Counted from the stretch's first letter, positions 1 to 8,787 are shown. The stretch: 64,000 nucleotides of DNA from Corynebacterium sp. (GCF_030532325.1 NZ_JAUNLS010000007.1:1-64000), one strand, 5' to 3'. Notes: generated by a model from the letters alone, not told the origin. Numbers and translations are program-made.

Positions 1-60
1 ACACACCATCACAAAAAGTACATTGGCACACTATTGAGTTCTCAAACATCATCCGTACGC
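1..60 (-). promoter_or_regulatory. rRNA operon leader with boxA-like element
   Basis: Read on the minus strand, positions 46-27 give TTTGAGAACTCAATAGTGTG, which matches the boxA/antitermination element conserved in actinobacterial rRNA leaders just ahead of 16S rRNA. An rRNA operon transcribed leftward should therefore begin just outside the window. The 16S gene itself is not visible, so this rests on recognising the leader. Confidence 0.6.
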
Positions 61-315
61 TCCGATTGAAACCTCAATTAAATCTCTGCGGTTTCTCTCT
101 TGAGCGACTCGAACTAACTTAGCCAATTCATTGAGCTGTGTCAAATCCTTGACCAGAAGTTCTTGTTTGCCACCGGCCGTTAACCTCTCGGCTACCTCGC
201 GGCGACGTGGATTAATGTAGCCCGTTTGCTCAACAATAAGCAAATCCCCAGCACAACCTTGATTTCCGCACCGCCTGGAAGGGCATGAAATGAGCTGTAC
301 TGGGGACGTCGTCAA
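49..315 (-). CDS. doubtful 88-codon ORF overlapping the rrn promoter
   Basis: This frame opens with a TTG, has no clear ribosome binding site, and ends inside the rRNA leader. The start of its product contains C-P-S-R-R-C-G-N-Q-G-C, followed by a charged helical stretch. It fully covers the TTGACA/TAAGTT promoter, which argues that it is a chance frame or the decayed 3' end of an older gene. A second short frame opens with ATG at 328 and dies after about 32 codons, so a frameshifted remnant is also possible. No family was recognised. Confidence 0.2.
   Translation of the reverse strand: MTTSPVQLISCPSRRCGNQGCAGDLLIVEQTGYINPRRREVAERLTAGGKQELLVKDLTQLNELAKLVRVAQERNRRDLIEVSIGAYG
116..144 (-). promoter_or_regulatory. 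probable rRNA operon promoter (TTGACA-17-TAAGTT)
   Basis: On the minus strand there is a perfect -35 TTGACA (144-139), a 17-nt spacer and a -10 TAAGTT (121-116). It sits about 70-90 nt upstream of the boxA-like leader element, as expected for an rrn promoter. A second upstream promoter is possible but not obvious. Confidence 0.55.
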
Positions 316-336
316 GCACCGTCGTCATGCGGTGCG

Positions 337-1092
337 TCAGTGATAGCAGGCCAACAAGCCATCGGGGCCATCGATGACCGTAATCGGCGTGCCGAAGATG
401 GGCGTGAGCACCTCGTCGCGCATGACCTCATCCGGAGAACCGAAGGCAACTATCTGCCCCTTCTTGGCCGCGCAAATGTAGTCGGCGTAGCGCGCGGCGA
501 AGTTGATGTCGTGCAAGACCACGATGATGGTGCGGCCAAACTCCTGCGCGGCGCTGCGCAGATGCTTCATCATCTCCACGGAGTGGGCGATGTCAAGGTT
601 GTTGAGGGGCTCGTCGAGAAGCACATAGTCAGTCTCCTGGCACAGCACCATCGCCACGTAGGCGCGCTGGCGCTGGCCGCCGGAGAGCTGATCCAGGTAG
701 CGATCCTCCAACTCCTCCAGGTGGAGGAAGTCAATGTAGCGGGAGATGATCTCCTCGTCCTCGGCAGTGAGGCGGCCCTGTGAGTAGGGAAAGCGCCCGA
801 AGCTGACCAGCTGGCGCACCGTGAGCTTGGTGATGAAGTGGTTCTCCTGGCGCAGGATGGACAGGATCCGCGCAAGATCCTGGGACTTGGTGTTGGAGAC
901 GTCGTAGCCGGCGACTTCGATGCTGCCGGAATCGGCGTCGAGAAGCCTGCCAATCATGGTGAGCAGGGTGGACTTGCCGGCGCCGTTGGGCCCGATGAGC
1001 GCGGTGACCCCGCCCTGGGGGATCTCCAGATCGACCGGGCCTATCTGGGTGTTTTCCGAGTAGGCCTTGGATACCTGCGAAAGCTTAATCAC
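337..1092 (-). CDS. siderophore ABC transporter, ATP-binding protein (FecE/CeuD type)
   Basis: This 251-aa ATPase powers import of a ferric siderophore through the two permeases encoded upstream. Walker A (GPNGAGKST) lies at residues 34-42. The ABC signature LSGGQRQR is near residue 138, Walker B (YVLLDEP) near 157, and the switch His follows in VLHD. The length is normal for FecE/FhuC-like proteins. It starts with GTG at 1092, overlapping the stop of the preceding permease (GTGA), so translation is probably coupled. It is the last gene of a four-gene operon (binding protein, permease, permease, ATPase) behind a DtxR-type operator, which supports iron as the regulator. The exact siderophore is not deducible; the closest family resemblance is to catecholate-type systems (CeuBCDE, YclNOPQ). 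Confidence 0.93.
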   Translation of the reverse strand: MIKLSQVSKAYSENTQIGPVDLEIPQGGVTALIGPNGAGKSTLLTMIGRLLDADSGSIEVAGYDVSNTKSQDLARILSILRQENHFITKLTVRQLVSFGRFPYSQGRLTAEDEEIISRYIDFLHLEELEDRYLDQLSGGQRQRAYVAMVLCQETDYVLLDEPLNNLDIAHSVEMMKHLRSAAQEFGRTIIVVLHDINFAARYADYICAAKKGQIVAFGSPDEVMRDEVLTPIFGTPITVIDGPDGLLACYH

Positions 1093-2147
1093 AGTCGCCC
1101 CTTTCTCATGATGACGTACAGGAAGAGCGAGCCGCCGACGAGCTCAATGATGATGGAGACCACACCCTCGGCGTAGAAGACGTGCTTCATGAGGAAGTAC
1201 GCGGCGGTGAGGACGGCAAACGCGGTGGCGGCGGCCATCGGGAAGAGCAGGCGGTGATCGTAGGTCTCCGCGAACTGATAGCTCAGGGTGGCCACGAGGA
1301 ATCCCAGGAAGGTCATCGGCCCCACCAAGGCGGTGGAGGTGGCCATGAGCAGGGAGATGAGCACCAGAGTGTAGACGGCGTTGAGCCTGTGGTTCACGCC
1401 CAGGCTGGTGGCGGTATCGCGCCCCAGGGCCAGCACGTTGAGCTTGCGCGAGTTGAGGTAGAGCCCCGCGCTGGCCAGCACCACCAGTGGAATGGCGATG
1501 GGATAGTAGGCGCTATCCGCGTTGTTCACCGAGCCGAAAAGCCGGGCGGTGAGGACATCGAACTCGCTCGGGGTGAGCAGGCGCTGCATGAAGGAGGACA
1601 GCGATGCCAGCCCGCCGCCGATGACGATGCCCACCAGGAGCATCGCGTGCATATTGTTGGCGCGATCCGTGAGCAGCCAGGTGTAAAGCAGCAGCGAGAG
1701 CAACACCATCAAAAGCAGCTGCAGCACGAAGGTGCCCAGATGGCGGGCCGCGGTAAAGCCGGCGGCGCCCAGCAGGAAGACGGTCGCGGTATTGATGGCG
1801 GTATAGAGGGACTCAAACCCCATGATGGAGGGGGTAAGAATCCGGTTGTTAGTCACCGTGTGGAAGGCCACGGTGGCCATGGCCTGGCACACCGCCACGA
1901 TGGCCATGGCTGTCACGGCCTCCGCTCGGCGCTCGGCAATGAGCCACCACTTGCGGGTTCCGAAGTCCATGGGGTTGCCGTAGGCCAGAAGCCCCAGCGC
2001 GCAGGCGGCGCCGATGAGCACCACGATGCCCAGGATGATCCAGTACTTCCGGGCGGCGGCCTGGGACTGGAAGCTGCCTACCGCGCGGTTCTTCGCGCTG
2101 CTTGGCCCAGCCTCCTCCTGACCCACCAGCACATTCTCAGCGTCCAC
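1089..2147 (-). CDS. siderophore ABC transporter permease (FecCD family), second subunit
   Basis: The 352-aa polytopic membrane protein belongs to the BtuC/FecCD permease family (CeuC-like). About 35 hydrophilic N-terminal residues precede the first membrane helix, and roughly nine or ten helices follow. The family's ATPase-contact loop region around ALGRDTATSLGV is recognisable. It forms the heterodimeric channel with the product of the gene just upstream. The start is taken as GTG at 2147, inside the end of the upstream permease gene (11-nt overlap), with GAGG seven bases before it. It is co-transcribed with its partner genes under the DtxR-type operator at 4252. Confidence 0.92.
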   Translation of the reverse strand: MDAENVLVGQEEAGPSSAKNRAVGSFQSQAAARKYWIILGIVVLIGAACALGLLAYGNPMDFGTRKWWLIAERRAEAVTAMAIVAVCQAMATVAFHTVTNNRILTPSIMGFESLYTAINTATVFLLGAAGFTAARHLGTFVLQLLLMVLLSLLLYTWLLTDRANNMHAMLLVGIVIGGGLASLSSFMQRLLTPSEFDVLTARLFGSVNNADSAYYPIAIPLVVLASAGLYLNSRKLNVLALGRDTATSLGVNHRLNAVYTLVLISLLMATSTALVGPMTFLGFLVATLSYQFAETYDHRLLFPMAAATAFAVLTAAYFLMKHVFYAEGVVSIIIELVGGSLFLYVIMRKGRL

Positions 2148-3159
2148 GGGTCGACCTCACAATCAGGTAGACAAAGACCGCCGCGCCGACGATGCCCAGG
2201 ATGACTGACACGGGCATCTCGAAGGGCGAAATCACCGTGCGGCCAATGAGATCGCATACTGTCACCGTGCCGATTCCCAGCAGGCACACCCACGGCAGGT
2301 TGGAGCGTAGATCGTCGCCGCGGAACATGCTCACAATGTTGGGCACGATAAGCCCCAAAAAGGGCAGGGAGCCCACGACGACGGTCACCACGCCGGTGGC
2401 CACGGCCACCAGGCCGGTGCCCACCAGCAGCACGCGCTTGTAGTTCAGGCCCACGTTGGTGGCGATCTCCTCTCCCAAACCTGCCACGGTGAGCTTGTCG
2501 GCGTAGAAGAAGACGGCGATGACCACCAGCAGCACCACCCACAGCACCTCGTACTGCCCGGAGTAGACCGCGGTAAACGATCCCATGAACCACATGCCCA
2601 GCTGCTGCAGGGTGTCGGTGGCCAGGGCCACGTAGGAGGAGATCGCGCTGATGACCGCGCCAAGCATGATGCCGATCACCGGCACGATGAGCGAGGAGCG
2701 CAGGGTCACGCGACGCAGGAACGCGAAGAAGACCATAGTTCCTACAAAGGAGAAGACCACGGCCACGACCATGCGCACGTAGACCGGCGCGCCCGGCACC
2801 AAGATCAGCGAGCAGACCAGGCCCAGCCCAGCCCACTCGGTGGTGCCGGTGGTGGTGGGCTCGACAAAGCGGTTTTGCGTGAGAAGCTGCATGATCACAC
2901 CGCACATCGCCATGGCCGCGCCAGCGAGAACCAGCGCGATGGTGCGCGGAACACGGGTGGTGAGGAATATGTGGGAGCCGTCCTCTTGGGAGAGAATGCT
3001 GTACTCCCCCACCATGAGGGAAAGGATCAGCAGGGCCACCACGGCTACCACGCCGAGTGTCAGCTTCCACGACCACAACGGCGTACGCGAGACTCGCCTC
3101 GGGGCGCGGGTGGCCGCGGTGCGAGGCGAGTGCGCGACTTTCAGTTCAGTGTGCGTCAT
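2137..3159 (-). CDS. siderophore ABC transporter permease (FecCD family), first subunit
   Basis: This 340-aa FecCD-family permease (CeuB-like) forms the inner-membrane channel together with the following permease. Recognisable features are a cytoplasmic basic N-terminus, a first helix at about residues 33-50, the RVPRTIALVLAGAAMAMCG segment typical of the family, and the ATPase-contact region around LGEEIATNVGL. ATG at 3159 is preceded by AGGA. It lies 19 bp downstream of the binding-protein gene and overlaps the next permease gene, so all four genes form one transcription unit. Confidence 0.93.
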   Translation of the reverse strand: MTHTELKVAHSPRTAATRAPRRVSRTPLWSWKLTLGVVAVVALLILSLMVGEYSILSQEDGSHIFLTTRVPRTIALVLAGAAMAMCGVIMQLLTQNRFVEPTTTGTTEWAGLGLVCSLILVPGAPVYVRMVVAVVFSFVGTMVFFAFLRRVTLRSSLIVPVIGIMLGAVISAISSYVALATDTLQQLGMWFMGSFTAVYSGQYEVLWVVLLVVIAVFFYADKLTVAGLGEEIATNVGLNYKRVLLVGTGLVAVATGVVTVVVGSLPFLGLIVPNIVSMFRGDDLRSNLPWVCLLGIGTVTVCDLIGRTVISPFEMPVSVILGIVGAAVFVYLIVRSTRGR

Positions 3160-3178
3160 GAATTCCTATGGAGAGGAT

Positions 3179-4198
3179 CTAGTTGCCCTGGGCCTCGAAG
3201 GAATCGGCCAGCGCGTTGAGGATCTCGGTGTAGGTGATGATGGATTCGTTGATGTAGGTATCGCCCGGGGCGACGTAGATCTGGTTCTCCTTGACCGCGG
3301 TGACGTTCTTCAGCGCGGCGTTGTCCTTGACCAGCTTCTCGCCCGGGGTCACCTCCTCGCCTTCCTTGCTGATGGCGGCGTCGCGGTCCATGACCAGAAT
3401 CCAGTCCGGGTTGGACTCAGCGATGGACTCCACGGAGATGTCGTCGCCCTCGTGGTCATCGGAGGCGTTGGCGACGGTCAGTGCGGGCTTGAGCCCCAGC
3501 AGGTCAAAGACCGGGCCGTAGGTGCGGCCGACGCTTGGCGCGATGTAGCCGATGTCACCGCCAGTAGTGGTCACGGCCATGACCTTCTTTGAAGGGTCGT
3601 AGGCCTTCTTGGCACGCTCGGCGGCGGCGTCGAAGTCCTTGATGAGCTGGGCGGCGTCCTCCTCGTGGCCGAAGACCTGGCCCAGGGCCTCGGTGTGGCG
3701 CTTGAGCTCGGCAAAGAAGTCCTTGCCTTCGCGCGGCTCGAAGTCGAGGACCGGGGTGCCCTCGACAAGCTTCTCGATGTCCTCCTGGTGCTGCTCGAAG
3801 CGCTGACCATTCCAGACCACGTCCGGCTCGGCCGCCACGAGGCTTTCCAGATCCGGCTCCTTATGGGAGCCCAGATCGACGGCGACGGTGTCGGCGTTGT
3901 AGGTATCGCGCAGCGGCTTGGGCACCAGGCGCAGGGGCGCGGCGGTGATGTCCACTCCCCACTCGGCCAGCACGGCGAAGGCGCGGTTATCCGTCACCGC
4001 CGCCGAGCCCACCGGGATGGGCACGCTCTTCTGCCCCAGGTTGTCCTCGATGGTGAGCTCGCCCTGCTCGCCGGCCTGCGAGGAGGCACTCGACGAGCTC
4101 GAGGAGCTCGAGGAGTCTTCGGCGGCAGCGCAGCCGGTCAGCACCAGCGAGGCGGCCAGAACGGAGGCACCAAGTCCACGGCGGAAACGAGAGAGCAT
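3179..4198 (-). CDS. siderophore-binding lipoprotein of ABC transporter (CeuA/YclQ type)
   Basis: This 339-aa protein is the extracytoplasmic substrate-binding component. A type II signal peptide ends in the lipobox LTGC at about residues 20-23, so the mature protein is lipid-anchored. A serine-rich linker follows (residues 29-40). The rest is a periplasmic-binding-protein fold of the TroA/FepB class (cd01140-like) with the characteristic opening TDNRAFAVLAEWG. It is first in the operon, and the gene order binding protein, permease, permease, ATPase is standard. AAAGG lies upstream of ATG at 4198. Catecholate siderophores such as enterobactin or petrobactin-type compounds are common ligands of this family, but ligand identity is inference. 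Confidence 0.92.
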   Translation of the reverse strand: MLSRFRRGLGASVLAASLVLTGCAAAEDSSSSSSSSSASSQAGEQGELTIEDNLGQKSVPIPVGSAAVTDNRAFAVLAEWGVDITAAPLRLVPKPLRDTYNADTVAVDLGSHKEPDLESLVAAEPDVVWNGQRFEQHQEDIEKLVEGTPVLDFEPREGKDFFAELKRHTEALGQVFGHEEDAAQLIKDFDAAAERAKKAYDPSKKVMAVTTTGGDIGYIAPSVGRTYGPVFDLLGLKPALTVANASDDHEGDDISVESIAESNPDWILVMDRDAAISKEGEEVTPGEKLVKDNAALKNVTAVKENQIYVAPGDTYINESIITYTEILNALADSFEAQGN

Positions 4199-4251
4199 GT
4201 CTGTTTACCTTTCTTTACGCGCACCCGCGGGGTGCGCACGTCAAATCAATA

Positions 4252-4276
4252 CCCGCCTAGCCTAACCTAAGTTAGG
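4252..4276 (-). promoter_or_regulatory. DtxR-type iron operator
   Basis: Positions 4252-4270 match the DtxR consensus palindrome (TTAGGTTAGCCTAACCTAA) at 13 of 19 bases. The right half AGCCTAACCTAA is perfect, and a further TTAGG follows at 4272. It lies about 55 bp upstream of the siderophore-binding gene and so should repress the operon when iron is plentiful. Confidence 0.8.
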
Positions 4277-4340
4277 CATGCCTTTCAATCATGCAGGTGT
4301 TTCCTAATTGTCCCCTCCCCCGCGCCTGCTCACGCAGAAA

Positions 4341-4378
4341 CGCCCCACGCTGCGCTTAACTGCTGCAACGCGGGGCGT
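4341..4378 (-). terminator. rho-independent-like terminator after the M20 amidohydrolase gene
   Basis: The arms CGCCCCACGCTGC and GCAACGCGGGGCG pair with two mismatches around a short loop, just past the amidohydrolase stop codon. The minus-strand tail is only moderately T-rich (TTTCTGCG). Confidence 0.6.
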
Positions 4379-4395
4379 ATCAACGAGAAAGCGGG

Positions 4396-5808
4396 CTAGC
4401 GCTCTTCCTGCATAAGCAGCTCGTCGATGCCCACCGGCCCCGCGGCGTCGAATTCCGCGCGTACCTGGCGGCGGAAGCGCTCATCGGCAAGGAAGTCAAT
4501 GGCCACCTGGGCCAGCCCGATGGCGGAATCCACGGCGGCGTCGACAGCCGCGGGCGTGGCCGCCCAACGTGCGAAATCCTCGGTGTGCAAAGCGACCTCC
4601 GCCGGTGAGACCTTGACCATGGGGTGCAACCCTGGCACCAGGTGGGAGACATTGCCAAAATCAGTGGAGGCAGCCAGCGAGTCCGGCACCGTGCCCGCCG
4701 GCAGCACCGTGCGCCCGCGGCGGGCCTGGGACTGCGCCCAGCGGGCGACCAAAGTCTCGTTATTGCGCACGGGCAAGGTCATGGGATGCTCATCCCACTC
4801 AATATCCACCGCCACCCCGGCCATGAGCGCGGCGCCGCGCAGGATCTCATCAATGCGCGCGGAGAGATCCATGAGCGTGCGAGTACCCAGGGAGCGCACG
4901 TAAACCTGCATGTGCGCGGAGTCCGGAATGATGGAGGGCTGCTGCCCGCCGCGCAGGATGGCGTGCACGCGATCCGAGGGCGGCATCTGCTGGCGCATGA
5001 GCCCAATACCCTGGTAGGCCAGCGTTGCCGCGTCGAGCGCGTTGCGCCCCATGAAGGGCTGCGAGCTGGCGTGCGCAGCAACCCCGCGGAAGGTGACGTT
5101 GATGATCCGCCTGCCCACCCAGGCATGGGATCCGATGTCATAGCCAAACCCGTGGATCATGATCGCTGCGTCCACCCCGTCCAGACTGCCCTGCCGGATC
5201 ATGTACTCCTTGCCGGAGTGCCCCTCCTCCGCCGGCGTTCCCTGCAGAACCACCCGCCCCTCGATGCCGGTGCGCGCCAGCGCCTCCGTGGCGATGAGGT
5301 AGGCCTCCACTCCGGCCGCAGCGATGACGTTGTGCCCGCAGGCGTGGCCGAGGCCGGGAAGGGCGTCGTATTCAGCAAGGATCGCCACCGTGGGGTGGCG
5401 CTGCACATCGTAGCCAGGGCTGGCCCACTCGGCCTCAAAGGCAGTCTCCAGCCCGTAGGCCCCGCGCAGCGTGGCGTGCCCGTGCCCCTCCACGAGGTCA
5501 GCGAGCTTTTGCATCGAGCGATGTTCCTCGAAGGCGGTCTCCGGGTGCGCGTGCAGATCCATCACAATGCGCTCCGCCACCGCCTCACGGTGGGCCTCGC
5601 CACGCTTGGCGACGTCCTCCCATACCTCCCGCTGCCCCTCATAGGCCTCCGCGCCCGAGTCACTCGCGGGCTGGCTGGCCTGCGCAGATGGTGCTTTCAC
5701 CGGTTCCGCCTGTGCTCGAGCGGAGGCCACGCGCGCCTGGATGAGCTTCGTGGTGCTCTCCAGGTAGGCCGTGGAGGGCTGGAGTGCTGTGTCCTGTTCT
5801 TCCGTCAC
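4396..5808 (-). CDS. abgB: M20 family amidohydrolase (AbgB-like aminoacyl/aminobenzoyl-glutamate hydrolase)
   Basis: This 470-aa zinc-dependent amidohydrolase of the M20D group has metal-binding motifs LHAHPETAFEE near residue 85, GHACGHN near 160 and GTPAEEGHSGK near 195, plus a dimerisation domain around FRGVAAHASSQPFMGRNA. It lies 50 bp downstream of an AbgT-family transporter gene, which points to hydrolysis of p-aminobenzoyl-glutamate (folate breakdown product) or a related N-acyl amino acid. The N-terminus is unusually long (about 80 residues before the first metal ligand). No abgA partner subunit is visible, although E. coli uses an AbgA-AbgB heterodimer. Corynebacterial N-acyl-glutamine aminoacylases are also M20 enzymes, so an acyl-glutamine substrate is an alternative. 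The start is GTG at 5808 with a weak ribosome site. Confidence 0.8.
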   Translation of the reverse strand: MTEEQDTALQPSTAYLESTTKLIQARVASARAQAEPVKAPSAQASQPASDSGAEAYEGQREVWEDVAKRGEAHREAVAERIVMDLHAHPETAFEEHRSMQKLADLVEGHGHATLRGAYGLETAFEAEWASPGYDVQRHPTVAILAEYDALPGLGHACGHNVIAAAGVEAYLIATEALARTGIEGRVVLQGTPAEEGHSGKEYMIRQGSLDGVDAAIMIHGFGYDIGSHAWVGRRIINVTFRGVAAHASSQPFMGRNALDAATLAYQGIGLMRQQMPPSDRVHAILRGGQQPSIIPDSAHMQVYVRSLGTRTLMDLSARIDEILRGAALMAGVAVDIEWDEHPMTLPVRNNETLVARWAQSQARRGRTVLPAGTVPDSLAASTDFGNVSHLVPGLHPMVKVSPAEVALHTEDFARWAATPAAVDAAVDSAIGLAQVAIDFLADERFRRQVRAEFDAAGPVGIDELLMQEER

Positions 5809-5858
5809 TGTCCGTGATTCACCTCGGTACTTATTTGCGCCCGCCTGCGCTTGCCTGC

Positions 5859-7529
5859 TTATCCGATCATGATGTTATTGCCTGGCCCCAGCGGGAGATC
5901 CGCGTAGAACCAAATGGCCAAAAGGATGGCCCAGGCCAGGAAGAAGGGGATGACGAAGGGCATCAGCCGCGACATCAACGTGCCCAGGCCGGCCCCGCGC
6001 TCGTAGCGCTGGAGGAAGCCCAGCATGACAATCATGTAGGGGTTGAGCGGGGTGATGATCTGGGTGGCGGAGTCGCCCACGCGGAACGCTCCCTGGATGA
6101 AGGCGGGCTCGTAACCCAAAAGGGCGAACATGGGAACAAAGACTGAAGCCATGAGCGTCCACATCGAGGAGCCGGAGATGATGAGCAGGTTGAGCACGGA
6201 GGCCAGCACGATGAACGCGAGGATGGCCGGGAATCCCGTCAGCCCGATGGATTCCAGGAAGGCCGCGCCCTTGACCGCGGTGTACGTGCCAATACCCGTC
6301 CAGGCAAAGAGTGCCACGAACTGCCCCAGGATGAAGGCCAGGATGAGGAAGCTCAGCATGTCCTTGAGCGCGCCGGTCATCATCTCTACCACGTCCTTAA
6401 CACCCTTAACCGTTCCCACCACTGCGCCGTAGACGATGCCGAGGATGAGGAAGTACCCAAAGACCAAGAAGACGATGGAGTCCATCAGCGGGGACTTGGG
6501 CAGGAAGCCGCCTTCCTCATTGCGCCATGGGGAGGCCGGGGAAAGGGTCACGGCCAGTACAACCACGGTGAGGATGACCATGGCCACCATCGACCACACC
6601 AGGCCCCTGACCTCGGTGCGGTTGAGAGTGGCAGAGAGCTCGTTGCCCTCGGCGTCGCGATCACCGCGCTGCGCAGCTTCGGCGGGATCGATCTGTTCCT
6701 CGGTGGGGATCTCCTGGCTCCACATGCGCGGCTCAATGATGCGGTCAATGATGTAGCCGGCCAGCACGCCCAAGACGATGGAAGAGGCCACGTTGAAGAA
6801 GTAGTTAGACATCGCGGTGACATCGGCCACTTCCGTGCCCGGCAGGGTATCCATCACTGCGGTGGTAATGCCTGCAAAGAGCGCATCCAGGGAGGTCGGC
6901 ACCAGCGCGGTGGAGTAGCCCGCACCGACGGCCGCGAAACCGCCGATAAGGCCGGCCACCGGGTGACGCCCCGAGGCCTTGAACACCATGGCCGCCAGTG
7001 GCGGCACGATAACGAAGGCGGCATCCGCCATGACGGAGGCGGTCACGCCGATGACACCCACCGCGTAGGGCAGCAGCCAGGCCGGTGCGCTGCCGAAGAG
7101 CTGGCGGATGAGTGCGGAGAGCATGCCTGAGCGCTCCGCCACGCCGACGGCCAGCAGGATGGGCAGCACGGTCAGCAGCGGCGGGAAGTTGATGTAGTTC
7201 GCCGCCATGGTGGTGGTCAGCCAGGTCAGGCCCTCACCGGTAAACAGCCCTTTGACGGCCTGCTCCTCCCCGCTGCCTGGCACGATGACGGAGACTCCCA
7301 TGGCCGCCATGACCGTGGAGAGCACGCCCGTAATGAGAAAGAGCACGAGGAAGATGGTGAAGGGCTCTGGCAGCTTGTTGCCCACGTACTCGATTCCGTT
7401 GAGGAATTTATCCAGCACTCCCCCGTTGGAATCCTTCTTGTGCATTGAGGACCCGCCGCGCGGCGATTCCCCCTGGTTGGGCTCCAGGGTGGGCGCGGCA
7501 CCCTGGGGCGAATTCTTCGACGTGCTCAT
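5859..7529 (-). CDS. abgT: AbgT family transporter (p-aminobenzoyl-glutamate type)
   Basis: This 556-aa polytopic membrane protein of the AbgT family carries family sequences such as NKLPEPFTIFLVLF at the first helix, LPILLAVGVAERSGM, and the C-terminal GDSATQIITPLNPYMIVML block. AbgT proteins import p-aminobenzoyl-glutamate or export sulfonamide-type drugs by proton coupling. The downstream M20 amidohydrolase gene favours import and hydrolysis. The frame extends 16 codons further upstream, but ATG at 7529 has a strong AAGGAGAA ribosome site and is preferred. The first 40 residues are hydrophilic (Pro/Gly/Ser-rich) and likely cytoplasmic. The two genes probably form one transcription unit ending at the hairpin at 4341. 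Confidence 0.9.
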   Translation of the reverse strand: MSTSKNSPQGAAPTLEPNQGESPRGGSSMHKKDSNGGVLDKFLNGIEYVGNKLPEPFTIFLVLFLITGVLSTVMAAMGVSVIVPGSGEEQAVKGLFTGEGLTWLTTTMAANYINFPPLLTVLPILLAVGVAERSGMLSALIRQLFGSAPAWLLPYAVGVIGVTASVMADAAFVIVPPLAAMVFKASGRHPVAGLIGGFAAVGAGYSTALVPTSLDALFAGITTAVMDTLPGTEVADVTAMSNYFFNVASSIVLGVLAGYIIDRIIEPRMWSQEIPTEEQIDPAEAAQRGDRDAEGNELSATLNRTEVRGLVWSMVAMVILTVVVLAVTLSPASPWRNEEGGFLPKSPLMDSIVFLVFGYFLILGIVYGAVVGTVKGVKDVVEMMTGALKDMLSFLILAFILGQFVALFAWTGIGTYTAVKGAAFLESIGLTGFPAILAFIVLASVLNLLIISGSSMWTLMASVFVPMFALLGYEPAFIQGAFRVGDSATQIITPLNPYMIVMLGFLQRYERGAGLGTLMSRLMPFVIPFFLAWAILLAIWFYADLPLGPGNNIMIG

Positions 7530-7797
7530 GGGGTTCTCCTTCAGGTTGAGCGGAACCTCGTCGAGAGGTCCACGCACGGCGGCGTGGGTGCGATGAGGCC
7601 GACTGGGCGTCGATAATGTAATACAGACTACACAGTAGCGTGTCCCATGTCACACATTTTTCACCATCTTTTCACCTGTGGCTCACGCCCCGGTGCCTCC
7701 CCGCCGAATCACGGAATGTGAACAGTTTCATACATTTAGCCAACATTTCTACAAAGACGCTGGACACGCCTCCACCGGCCATGCATAGAATCGCGGC

Positions 7798-8349
7798 ATG
7801 TCACGACTTCCCGCACTCATCCTCTCCCTCGGCTGCGTCAGCTGCCTCGGCCTCAGCGCATGCGGCTCCGAGGACGCAAGCACCGACAGCCCCCAAGCCG
7901 CTTTCGCCGCCGAGGACTCCAACGTCGGCGCCGCCAACGAGGCGGCCACGAACGACTCCCCCAAGGACGAAGGCCCCGGGGACGCAGACTCGAAACAGGA
8001 AGCCCCCGCCGCGGACGGTGGCGATCTTGAGTCCCTCACCGCCGCATTTGACGCACTGAAAGCCGATGGTTACGCCTGCGACACCAGCGACGCCGCCAAC
8101 ACCCCGCCGGAGGAGACAGCCGAAACCGGCCTGCCTCCGGTCGTTGAGACATCAGTGTGCGGCAATAATGCCGGCGCCACCATCGTGGGCTACCTCACCG
8201 ACGGCCCCGTCGATGCCCTCCTTCCAGCCTACGAGGAAGAATCACCCCTCTTTGACAGCCTCGTCCACGGCACGAACTGGGTCTTCGGCTGCGACGAGGA
8301 AGAAGCCTGCCACACCATCGTCGACGCACTCGGCGGCACCGAGATGTAG
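7798..8349 (+). CDS. hypothetical lipoprotein
   Basis: This 183-aa protein has a short basic N-terminus, a hydrophobic core and the lipobox LSAC at about residues 19-22, so it is predicted to be a membrane-anchored lipoprotein. Residues 25-80 are a low-complexity acidic and Ala/Asp/Ser-rich linker. The C-terminal 100 residues form a compact domain with four cysteines (ACDTS, SVCGN, FGCDE, EACHT), which could form two disulfides. ATG at 7798 is directly preceded by TAGAAT with a 6-nt gap, so the transcript is probably leaderless. No family was recognised. It is a single gene between the abg genes and the PH-domain gene. Confidence 0.75.
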   Translation: MSRLPALILSLGCVSCLGLSACGSEDASTDSPQAAFAAEDSNVGAANEAATNDSPKDEGPGDADSKQEAPAADGGDLESLTAAFDALKADGYACDTSDAANTPPEETAETGLPPVVETSVCGNNAGATIVGYLTDGPVDALLPAYEEESPLFDSLVHGTNWVFGCDEEEACHTIVDALGGTEM

Positions 8350-8415
8350 AAGGCTCACCCCTCTCCTCCCCCAAAAACAAAGAAGAGGGGCAGCCAAAGA
8401 AGTGGACAGCCGGGC

Positions 8416-8787
8416 TTAGTGGCTCAGCACCGCAGTGGCAATCAAAGAATCAATCCGGCGCACGTCAATCTTCTTGCCCAGCTTGATCTTGATATGCCCC
8501 GCACGGGTCCACAGCTCCACCTCCGCGGAGAGGTCAAGCAGCTTTCCTGCGTTCTCAGTCGACCACATATTGATCGCACTGTAGGGCAGCGAATAGATTT
8601 CAATCTTCTTGCCGGTCAAACCTTGCGAGTCCCGGACGATGAGCCGGTGGGAGGTAAAAATGGCCGAGTCCCGGAAGGTCTTGAAAGCCGCGTACGGCTG
8701 CTCCCCCGGAACGAGTAGCTCATTCACATCGTCCGGAATTGCTACCTCTTCCACGAACATCCACTCGGTGATTGCTGCTGCCTCCAT
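8416..8787 (-). CDS. PH-domain protein (bacterial PH, DUF1696/YvbH-like)
   Basis: The 123-aa soluble protein resembles the bacterial PH domain family: LLVPGEQPYAAFKTFRDSA, then FTSHRLIVRD and KKIEIYSLPYSAI, the usual PH core strands. The frame is open 47 codons further upstream, but ATG at 8787 has AAGGAGA eight bases before it and fits the family length. These proteins are widespread and poorly understood. Upstream lies an inverted repeat (8885-8940) that may bear on its expression, followed by prophage debris. Confidence 0.85.
   Translation of the reverse strand: MEAAAITEWMFVEEVAIPDDVNELLVPGEQPYAAFKTFRDSAIFTSHRLIVRDSQGLTGKKIEIYSLPYSAINMWSTENAGKLLDLSAEVELWTRAGHIKIKLGKKIDVRRIDSLIATAVLSH

Noticed and set aside
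7617-7632. TGTA-N8-TACA half-palindrome upstream of abgT as a regulator site
   Set aside because: Only the outer four bases of each arm match, which is too weak to call an operator.
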